64,000 nt of DNA from Echiichthys vipera. Taxonomy: Eukaryota > Chordata > Actinopteri > Perciformes > Trachinidae. Position 1 is the stretch's first letter. The number at the start of each line of letters is the position of its first letter. Below, piece by piece: positions 1-10,077 of the stretch. The notes under the pieces were generated by a model, which saw nothing but the letters and a program-made list of their open reading frames with translations, searched no databases and was not told where the DNA came from. The DNA lies in NCBI GenBank assembly GCA_963691815.1, contig OY829665.1, positions 26,319,906 to 26,383,905 of the forward strand, read 5' to 3'. The position numbers and the translations under genes are program-made.

Positions 1-1243
1 CTGTTTAGTTGAACCAGAACCAAGAGAAGAGAACATGTGACTCCAGTTTAATTTAACCAGAACCAAGAGAAGAGAACACGTGACTCCAGTTTAATTTAAC
101 CAGAACCAAGAGAAGAGAACATGTAACTCCAATTCAATTTAATCAGAACCAAGAAAAGAGAACACGTGACTCCCATTTTATTCAACGAGAACCAAGAGAA
201 TAGAACACGTGACTCCAGTTAAATTTAACCAGAACCAAGAGAAGAGAACACGTGACTCCAGTTTAAGTTAACCAGAACCAAGAGAAGAGAACAAGTGACT
301 CCAGTTTAATTTAACCATAACCAAGAGAAAACGTGAATCCAGTTTAATTTAATCAGAACCAAGAGAAGAGTCCACTTGACTTCCATTTAATTTAACAAGA
401 CCCAAGAGAAGAGAACACGTGACTCAAGTTTAATTAAACCAGAACACTGAGGAGAGAACGCGTGACTCCAGTTTAATTTAATCAGAACCAAGAAAAAGAG
501 AACACTTGCCTTCAGTTTAATTTAACCAGAACAAAGAGAAGAGAAAACGTGACTCCAGTTTAATTTAACCAAAACCAAAAGAAGAGAACACGTGACTCCA
601 GTTTAATTCAACGAGAACCAAGAGAAGAAAACACAGGACTCCAGTTACATTTTAAAAGAACGAGGAGAAGAGAACACGTGACTCCAGCTTAATTTAATCA
701 GAACCAACAGAAGAGAACACGTGACTGCAGTTTAATTTAACCAGCACCAAGAGAAGAGAACACGCCACTCCAGTTTAATTTAATCAGAACCAAGAGAGGA
801 GAACACATGACTCCCATTTAGGTTAACAAGAACCAAGAGAACAGAACACGTAACTCCAGTTTAATTTAACCAGAACCAAGAGAAGAGAACACGTGACTCC
901 AGTTTAATTTAATCAGAACCAAGAGAAGAGAACACGTGACTCCAGTTTAATTTAACCAGCACCAAGAGAAGAGAACACGCCACTCCAGTTTAATTTAATC
1001 AGAACCAAGAGAGGAGAACACGTGACTCCAGTTTAATTTAACCAGAACAAAGAGAAGAGCACACGTGACTCCAGTTTAATTTAATCAGAACCCTGAAAAG
1101 AGAACACGTGACTCCAGTTAAATTTAACCAGAACCAAGAGAAGAGAACACGTCACTCCAGCTTAAGTTAACCAGAACCAAGAGAAGAGAACAAGTGACTC
1201 CAGTTTAATTTAACCAGAACCAAGAGAAGAGAACACATAACTC
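1..1243 (+). repeat. HOR-A copy, 29-mer variant (1,243 bp)
   Basis: Counting starts at the diagnostic junction CTGTTTAGTTGAACC, which recurs at 1,244 and 2,530. This copy is 43 bp shorter than the full 1,286-bp unit because one monomer is missing near 665-680: the GAACGAGG start runs straight into the AGCTTAATTTAATCA end, skipping the monomer with CAATTTAAATTAACC. The same missing monomer, the AACCAACAG variant and the AAGAAAAGAG variant are all found at 30,084-31,326, so these two copies share a recent common origin. Confidence 0.92.
60..102 (+). repeat. Representative consensus monomer (43 bp)
   Basis: This unit matches the commonest form seen across the window. Its composition is 18 A, 8 T, 9 C and 8 G. 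Internal layout: GAACC (1-5), polypurine tract AAGAGAAGAGAA (6-17), CACGTG (18-23), ACTCC (24-28), AG then the AT block TTTAATTTAA (31-40), CCA (41-43). The strong A-over-T bias gives the array a strand asymmetry. Sites that vary most between monomers are the E-box, the first five bases (GAACC, GCACC, GAACA, TAACC, AAACC) and the bases flanking the AT block (CCA, TCA, CGA, CAA). Length variants are rare: a 38-mer, a 40-mer and two kinds of 44-mer. Confidence 0.95.
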
Positions 1244-2529
1244 CTGTTTAGTTGAACCAGAACCAAGAGAAGAGAACATGTGACTCCAGTTTAATTTAAC
1301 CAGAACCAAGAGAAGAGAACACGTGACTCCAGTTTAATTTAACCAGAACCAAGAGAAGAGAACATGTAACTCCAATTCAATTTAATCAGAACCAAGAGAA
1401 GAGAACACGTGACTCCCATTTTATTCAACGAGAACCAAGAGAATAGAACACGTGACTCCAGTTAAATTTAACCAGAACCAAGAGAAGAGAACACGTGACT
1501 CCAGTTTAAGTTAACCAGAACAAAGAGAAGAGAACAAGTGACTCCAGTTTAATTTAACCATAACCAAGAGAAAACGTGAATCCAGTTTAATTTAATCAGA
1601 ACCAAGAGAAGAGTCCACTTGACTTCCATTTAATTTAACAAGACCCAAGAGAAGAGAACACGTGACTCAAGTTTAATTAAACCAGAACACCGAGGAGAGA
1701 ACGCGTGACTCCAGTTTAATTTAATCAGAACCAAGAAAAAGAGAACACTTGCCTTCAGTTTAATTTAACCAGAACAAAGAGAAGAGAAAACGTGACTCCA
1801 GTTTAATTTAACCAAAACCAAAAGAAGAGAACACGTGACTCCAGTTTAATTCAACGAGAACCAAGAGAAGAAAACACAGGACTCCAGTTACATTTTAAAA
1901 GAACGAGGAGAAGAGAACACATGACTCCAATTTAAATTAACCAGAAAGAAGAGAAGAGAACACGTGACTCCAGCTTAATTTAATCAGAACCAAGAGAAGA
2001 GAACACGTGACTGCAGTTTAATTTAACCAGCACCAAGAGAAGAGAACACGCCACTCCAGTTTAATTTAATCAGAACCAAGAGAGGAGAACACATGACTCC
2101 CATTTAGGTTAACAAGAACCAAGAGAACAGAACACGTAACTCCAGTTTAATTTAACCAGAACCAAGAGAAGAGAACACGTGACTCCAGTTTAATTTAATC
2201 AGAACCAAGAGAAGAGAACACGTGACTCCAGTTTAATTTAACCAGCACCAAGAGAAGAGAACACGCCACTCCAGTTTAATTTAATCAGAACCAAGAGAGG
2301 AGAACACGTGACTCCAGTTTAATTTAACCAGAACAAAGAGAAGAGCACACGTGACTCCAGTTTAATTTAATCAGAACCCTGAAAAGAGAACACGTGACTC
2401 CAGTTAAAATTAACCAGAACCAAGAGAAGAGAACACGTCACTCCAGCTTAAGTTAACCAGAACCAAGAGAAGAGAACAAGTGACTCCAGTTTAATTTAAC
2501 CAGAACCAAGAGAAGAGAACACATAACTC
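1244..2529 (+). repeat. HOR-A reference copy, 30-mer (1,286 bp)
   Basis: I read 30 ordered monomers here. Markers in order: CATGTG, CACGTG, CATGTAACTCCAATTC, CCCATTTTATTCAACGA, AATAGAAC, TTTAAGTTAACC, GAACAAGTG, a 38-bp unit starting TAACC, AGTCCACTTG, GACCC, GAACACCGAGG, a 44-bp unit with AAAAAGAG, GAACAAAG, AAACCAAAAG, CACAGG, GAACGAGG, GAAAGAAG, CTGCAG, GCACC with CGCCACT, GAGGAG with CATTTAGG, AACAGAAC, two near-consensus units, a second GCACC, a second GAGGAG, GAGCACACG, GAACCCTG, CGTCACT, GAACAAGTG and CATAACTCCTG. Length check: 28 x 43 + 44 + 38 = 1,286, matching the distance between markers. The repeat of the GCACC/GAGGAG pair inside the unit shows an older internal duplication. Confidence 0.93.
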
Positions 2530-4415
2530 CTGTTTAGTTGAACCAGAACCAAGAGAAGAGAACATGTGACTCCAGTTTAATTTAACCAGATCCAGAAGAG
2601 AACACGTGACTCCAGTTTAATTTAACCAGAACCAAGAGAAGAGAACATGTAACTCCAATTCAATTTAATCAGAACCAAGAGAAGAGAACACGTGACTCCC
2701 ATTTTATTCAACGAGAACCAAGAGAATAGAACACGTGACTCCAGTTAAATTTAACCAGAACCAAGAGAAGAGAACACGTGACTCCAGTTTAAGTTAACCA
2801 GAACCAAGAGAAGAGAACAAGTGACTCCAGTTTAATTTAACCATAACCAAGAGAAAACGTGAATCCAGTTTAATTTAATCAGAACCAAGAGAAGAGTCCA
2901 CTTGACTTCCATTTAATTTAACAAGACCCAAGAGAAGAGAACACGTGACTCAAGTTTAATTAAACCAGAACACCGAGGAGAGAACGCGTGACTCCAGTTT
3001 AATTTAATCAGAACCAAGAAAAAGAGAACACTTGCCTTCAGTTTAATTTAACCAGAACAAAGAGAAGACAAAACGTGACTTCAGTTTAATTTAACCAAAA
3101 CCAAAAGAAGAGAACACGTGACTCCAGTTTAATTCAACGAGAACCAAGAGAAGAAAACACAGGACTCCAGTTACATTTTAAAAAAACGAGGAGAAGAGAA
3201 CACATGACTCCAATTTAAATTAACCAGAAAGAAGAGAAGAGAACACGTGACTCCAGTTTAATTTAATCAGAACCAAGAGAAGAGAACACATGACTGCAGT
3301 TTAATTTAACCAGCACCAAGAGAAGAGAACACGCCACTCCAGTTTAATTTAATCAGAACCAAGAGAGGAGAACACATGACTCCCATTTAGGTTAACAAGA
3401 ACCAAGAGAACAGAACACGTAACTCCAGTTTAATTTAACCAGAACCAAGAGAAGAGAACACGTGACTCCAGTTTGATTTAACCAGAACCAAGAGAAAAGA
3501 ATACGAGACTCAAGTTTAATTTGATCAGAACCAAGAAAAAGAGAACACTTGACTTCAGTTTAATTTAACCAGAACCATGAGCAGAGAACATGTGACTCCA
3601 GTTTAATTTAACCAGAACCAAGAGAAGAGAACATGTAACTCCAATTTAATTTAATCAGAACCAAGAGAAGAGAACAGGTGACTCCCATCTTATTCAACGT
3701 GAACCAAGAGAATAGAACACGCAACTCCAGTTAAATTTAACCAGAACCAAGAGAAGAAAACACAGGACTCCAGTTACATTTTAAAAGAACGAGGAGAAGA
3801 GAACACATGACTCCAATTTAAATTAACCAGAAAGAAGAGAAGAGAACACGTGACTCCAGTTTAATTTAATCAGAACCAAGAGAAGAGAACACGTGACTGC
3901 AGTTTAATTTTACCAGCACCAAGAGAAGAGAACACGCCACTCCAGTTTAATTTAATCAGAACCAAGAGAGGAGAACACATGACTCCCATTTAGGTTAACA
4001 AGAACCAAGAGAACAGAACACGTAACTCCAGTTTAATTTAACCAGAACCAAGAGAAGAGAACACGTGACTCCAGTTTAATTTAATCAGAACCAAGAGAAG
4101 AGAACACGTGACTCCAGTTTAATTTAACCAGCACCAAGAGAAGAGAACACGCCACTCCAGTTTAATTTAATCAGAACCAAGAGAGGAGAACACGTGACTC
4201 CAGTTTAATTTAACCAGAACAAAGAGAAGAGCACACGTGACTCCAGTTTAATTTAATCAGAACCCTGAAAAGAGAACACGTGACTCCAGTTAAATTTAAC
4301 AAGAACCAAGAGAAGAGAACATGTCACTCCAGCTTAAGTTAACCAGAACCAAGAGAAGAGAACAAGTGACTCCAGTTTAATTTAACCAGAACCAAGAGAA
4401 GAGAACACATAACTC
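2530..4415 (+). repeat. HOR-A derivative, 44-mer (1,886 bp)
   Basis: Starts as HOR-A, but after the AACAGAAC monomer it enters the 173-bp cassette (TTTGATTT, AATACGAGACTC, ACTTGACTTCAG, CATGAGCAG), then CATCTTATTCAACGT and CGCAACTCC monomers, and re-enters HOR-A at the CACAGG monomer near 3,755. Monomers 15 to 21 of HOR-A are therefore present twice. Expected length is 1,889 bp; this copy is 3 bp short because of a small deletion near 2,590 (GATCCAGAAGAG). The intact form is at 32,613-34,501. Confidence 0.88.
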
Positions 4416-5701
4416 CTGTTTAGTTGAACCAGAACCAAGAGAAGAGAACATGTGACTCCAGTTTAATTTAACCAGAACCAAGAGAAGAGAACACGTGACT
4501 CCAGTTTAATTTAACCAGAACCAAGAGAAGAGAACATGTAACTCCAATTCAATTTAATCAGAACCAAGAGAAGAGAACACGTGACTCCCATTTTATTCAA
4601 CGAGAACCAAGAGAATAGAACACGTGACTCCAGTTAAATTTAACCAGAACCAAGAGAAGAGAACACGTGACTCCAGTTTAAGTTAACCAGAACAAAGAGA
4701 AGAGAACAAGTGACTCCAGTTTAATTTAACCATAACCAAGAGAAAACGTGAATCCAGTTTAATTTAATCAGAACCAAGAGAAGAGTCCACTTGACTTCCA
4801 TTTAATTTAACAAGACCCAAGAGAAGAGAACACGTGACTCAAGTTTAATTAAACCAGAACACCGAGGAGAGAACGCGTGACTCCAGTTTAATTTAATCAG
4901 AACCAAGAAAAAGAGAACACTTGCCTTCAGTTTAATTTAACCAGAACAAAGAGAAGAGAAAACGTGACTCCAGTTTAATTTAACCAAAACCAAAAGAAGA
5001 GAACACGTGACTCCAGTTTAATTCAACGAGAACCAAGAGAAGAAAACACAGGACTCCAGTTACATTTTAAAAGAACGAGGAGAAGAGAACACATGACTCC
5101 AATTTAAATTAACCAGAAAGAAGAGAAGAGAACACGTGACTCCAGCTTAATTTAATCAGAACCAAGAGAAGAGAACACGTGACTGCAGTTTAATTTAACC
5201 AGCACCAAGAGAAGAGAACACGCCACTCCAGTTTAATTTAATCAGAACCAAGAGAGGAGAACACATGACTCCCATTTAGGTTAACAAGAACCAAGAGAAC
5301 AGAACACGTAACTCCAGTTTAATTTAACCAGAACCAAGAGAAGAGAACACGTGACTCCAGTTTAATTTAATCAGAACCAAGAGAAGAGAACACGTGACTC
5401 CAGTTTAATTTAACCAGCACCAAGAGAAGAGAACACGCCACTCCAGTTTAATTTAATCAGAACCAAGAGAGGAGAACACGTGACTCCAGTTTAATTTAAC
5501 CAGAACAAAGAGAAGAGCACACGTGACTCCAGTTTAATTTAATCAGAACCCTGAAAAGAGAACACGTGACTCCAGTTAAAATTAACCAGAACCAAGAGAA
5601 GAGAACACGTCACTCCAGCTTAAGTTAACCAGAACCAAGAGAAGAGAACAAGTGACTCCAGTTTAATTTAACCAGAACCAAGAGAAGAGAACACATAACT
5701 C
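4416..5701 (+). repeat. HOR-A copy, 30-mer (1,286 bp)
   Basis: Same monomer order and length as 1,244-2,529, including the GAACAAAGAGAAGAGAACAAG variant. It begins the segment 4,416-6,850, which reappears at 8,792-11,226. Confidence 0.9.
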
Positions 5702-8700
5702 CTGTTTAGTTGAACCAGAACCAAGAGAAGAGAACATGTGACTCCAGTTTAATTTAACCAGAACCAAGAGAAGAGAACACGTGACTCCAGTTTAATTTAA
5801 CCAGAACCAAGAGAAGAGAACATGTAACTCCAATTCAATTTAATCAGAACCAAGAGAAGAGAACACGTGACTCCCATTTTATTCAACGAGAACCAAGAGA
5901 ATAGAACACGTGACTCCAGTTAAATTTAACCAGAACCAAGAGAAGAGAACACGTGACTCCAGTTTAAGTTAACCAGAACCAAGAGAAGAGAACAAGTGAC
6001 TCCAGTTTAATTTAACCATAACCAAGAGAAAACGTGAATCCAGTTTAATTTAATCAGAACCAAGAGAAGAGTCCACTTGACTTCCATTTAATTTAACAAG
6101 ACCCAAGAGAAGAGAACACGTGACTCAAGTTTAATTAAACCAGAACACCGAGGAGAGAACGCGTGACTCCAGTTTAATTTAATCAGAACCAAGAAAAAGA
6201 GAACACTTGCCTTCAGTTTAATTTAACCAGAACAAAGAGAAGACAAAACGTGACTTCAGTTTAATTTAACCAAAACCAAAAGAAGAGAACACGTGACTCC
6301 AGTTTAATTCAACGAGAACCAAGAGAAGAAAACACAGGACTCCAGTTACATTTTAAAAAAACGAGGAGAAGAGAACACATGACTCCAATTTAAATTAACC
6401 AGAAAGAAGAGAAGAGAACACGTGACTCCAGTTTAATTTAATCAGAACCAAGAGAAGAGAACACATGACTGCAGTTTAATTTAACCAGCACCAAGAGAAG
6501 AGAACACGCCACTCCAGTTTAATTTAATCAGAACCAAGAGAGGAGAACACATGACTCCCATTTAGGTTAACAAGAACCAAGAGAACAGAACACGTAACTC
6601 CAGTTTAATTTAACCAGAACCAAGAGAAGAGAACACGTGACTCCAGTTTGATTTAACCAGAACCAAGAGAAAAGAATACGAGACTCAAGTTTAATTTGAT
6701 CAGAACCAAGAAAAAGAGAACACTTGACTTCAGTTTAATTTAACCAGAACCATGAGCAGAGAACATGTGACTCCAGTTTAATTTAACCAGAACCAAGAGA
6801 AGAGAACATGTAACTCCAATTTAATTTAATCAGAACCAAGAGAAGAGAACAGGTGACTCCCATCTTATTCAACGTGAACCAAGAGAATAGAACACGCAAC
6901 TCCAGTTAAATTTAACCAGAACCAAGAGAAGAAAACACAGGACTCCAGTTACATTTTAAAAGAACGAGGAGAAGAGAACACATGACTCCAATTTAAATTA
7001 ACCAGAAAGAAGAGAAGAGAACACGTGACTCCAGTTTAATTTAATCAGAACCAAGAGAAGAGAACACGTGACTGCAGTTTAATTTTACCAGAACCAAAAG
7101 AATAGAACACGTGACTCCAGTTAAATTTAACCAGAACCAAGAGAAGAGAACACGTGACTCCAGTTTAAGTTAACCAGAACCAAGAGAAGAGAACAAGTGA
7201 CTCCAGTTTAATTTAACCATAACCAAGAGAAAACGTGAATCCAGTTTAATTTAATCAGAACCAAGAGAAGAGTCCACTTGACTTCCATTTAATTTAACAA
7301 GACCCAAGAGAAGAGAACACGTGACTCAAGTTTAATTAAACCAGAACACCGAGGAGAGAACGCGTGACTCCAGTTTAATTTAATCAGAACCAAGAAAAAG
7401 AGAACACTTGCCTTCAGTTTAATTTAACCAGAACAAAGAGAAGAGAAAACGTGACTTCAGTTTAATTTAACCAAAACCAAAAGAAGAGAACACGTGACTC
7501 CAGTTTAATTCAACGAGAACCAAGAGAAGAAAACACAGGACTCCAGTTACATTTTAAAAAAACGAGGAGAAGAGAACACATGACTCCAATTTAAATTAAC
7601 CAGAAAGAAGAGAAGAGAACACGTGACTCCAGTTTAATTTAATCAGAACCAAGAGAAGAGAACACATGACTGCAGTTTAATTTAACCAGCACCAAGAGAA
7701 GAGAACACGCCACTCCAGTTTAATTTAATCAGAACCAAGAGAGGAGAACACATGACTCCCATTTAGGTTAACAAGAACCAAGAGAACAGAACACGTAACT
7801 CCAGTTTAATTTAACCAGAACCAAGAGAAGAGAACACGTGACTCCAGTTTGATTTAACCAGAACCAAGAGAAAAGAATACGAGACTCAAGTTTAATTTGA
7901 TCAGAACCAAGAAAAAGAGAACACTTGACTTCAGTTTAATTTAACCAGAACCATGAGCAGAGAACATGTGACTCCAGTTTAATTTAACCAGAACCAAGAG
8001 AAGAGAACATGTAACTCCAATTTAATTTAATCAGAACCAAGAGAAGAGAACAGGTGACTCCCATCTTATTCAACGTGAACCAAGAGAATAGAACACGCAA
8101 CTCCAGTTAAATTTAACCAGAACCAAGAGAAGAAAACACAGGACTCCAGTTACATTTTAAAAGAACGAGGAGAAGAGAACACATGACTCCAATTTAAATT
8201 AACCAGAAAGAAGAGAAGAGAACACGTGACTCCAGTTTAATTTAATCAGAACCAAGAGAAGAGAACACGTGACTGCAGTTTAATTTTACCAGCACCAAGA
8301 GAAGAGAACACGCCACTCCAGTTTAATTTAATCAGAACCAAGAGAGGAGAACACATGACTCCCATTTAGGTTAACAAGAACCAAGAGAACAGAACACGTA
8401 ACTCCAGTTTAATTTAACCAGAACCAAGAGAAGAGAACACGTGACTCCAGTTTAATTTAATCAGAACCAAGAGAAGAGAACACGTGACTCCAGTTTAATT
8501 TAACCAGCACCAAGAGAAGAGAACACGCCACTCCAGTTTAATTTAATCAGAACCAAGAGAGGAGAACACGTGACTCCAGTTTAATTTAACCAGAACAAAG
8601 AGAAGAGCACACGTGACTCCAGTTTAATTTAATCAGAACCCTGAAAAGAGAACACGTGACTCCAGTTAAATTTAACAAGAACCAAGAGAAGAGAACATGT

Positions 8701-8791
8701 CACTCCAGCTTAAGTTAACCAGAACCAAGAGAAGAGAACAAGTGACTCCAGTTTAATTTAACCAGAACCAAGAGAAGAGAACACATAACTC
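5702..8791 (+). repeat. HOR-A derivative, 72-mer (3,090 bp)
   Basis: A compound unit: it runs like the 44-mer to about 7,090, then jumps back to the HOR-A monomer with AATAGAACACGTG and runs through the 44-mer pattern again. The joint near 7,090 reads TTTTACCAGAACCAAAAG and stays in monomer register. Length fits 72 monomers with two 38-bp and four 44-bp units (3,096 - 10 + 4 = 3,090). It looks like the product of one unequal crossover between two 44-mer HORs. Confidence 0.82.
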
Positions 8792-10077
8792 CTGTTTAGT
8801 TGAACCAGAACCAAGAGAAGAGAACATGTGACTCCAGTTTAATTTAACCAGAACCAAGAGAAGAGAACACGTGACTCCAGTTTAATTTAACCAGAACCAA
8901 GAGAAGAGAACATGTAACTCCAATTCAATTTAATCAGAACCAAGAGAAGAGAACACGTGACTCCCATTTTATTCAACGAGAACCAAGAGAATAGAACACG
9001 TGACTCCAGTTAAATTTAACCAGAACCAAGAGAAGAGAACACGTGACTCCAGTTTAAGTTAACCAGAACAAAGAGAAGAGAACAAGTGACTCCAGTTTAA
9101 TTTAACCATAACCAAGAGAAAACGTGAATCCAGTTTAATTTAATCAGAACCAAGAGAAGAGTCCACTTGACTTCCATTTAATTTAACAAGACCCAAGAGA
9201 AGAGAACACGTGACTCAAGTTTAATTAAACCAGAACACCGAGGAGAGAACGCGTGACTCCAGTTTAATTTAATCAGAACCAAGAAAAAGAGAACACTTGC
9301 CTTCAGTTTAATTTAACCAGAACAAAGAGAAGAGAAAACGTGACTCCAGTTTAATTTAACCAAAACCAAAAGAAGAGAACACGTGACTCCAGTTTAATTC
9401 AACGAGAACCAAGAGAAGAAAACACAGGACTCCAGTTACATTTTAAAAGAACGAGGAGAAGAGAACACATGACTCCAATTTAAATTAACCAGAAAGAAGA
9501 GAAGAGAACACGTGACTCCAGCTTAATTTAATCAGAACCAAGAGAAGAGAACACGTGACTGCAGTTTAATTTAACCAGCACCAAGAGAAGAGAACACGCC
9601 ACTCCAGTTTAATTTAATCAGAACCAAGAGAGGAGAACACATGACTCCCATTTAGGTTAACAAGAACCAAGAGAACAGAACACGTAACTCCAGTTTAATT
9701 TAACCAGAACCAAGAGAAGAGAACACGTGACTCCAGTTTAATTTAATCAGAACCAAGAGAAGAGAACACGTGACTCCAGTTTAATTTAACCAGCACCAAG
9801 AGAAGAGAACACGCCACTCCAGTTTAATTTAATCAGAACCAAGAGAGGAGAACACGTGACTCCAGTTTAATTTAACCAGAACAAAGAGAAGAGCACACGT
9901 GACTCCAGTTTAATTTAATCAGAACCCTGAAAAGAGAACACGTGACTCCAGTTAAAATTAACCAGAACCAAGAGAAGAGAACACGTCACTCCAGCTTAAG
10001 TTAACCAGAACCAAGAGAAGAGAACAAGTGACTCCAGTTTAATTTAACCAGAACCAAGAGAAGAGAACACATAACTC
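8792..10077 (+). repeat. HOR-A copy, 30-mer (1,286 bp)
   Basis: Full 30-mer matching 4,416-5,701 at an offset of 4,376 bp, including its GAACAAAG variant near 9,067. Confidence 0.9.

Noticed and set aside
1244..2529. Steroid-receptor response elements (AGAACA half-sites)
   Set aside because: AGAACA occurs in nearly every unit, but no TGTTCT follows at the three-base spacing required for a full site.
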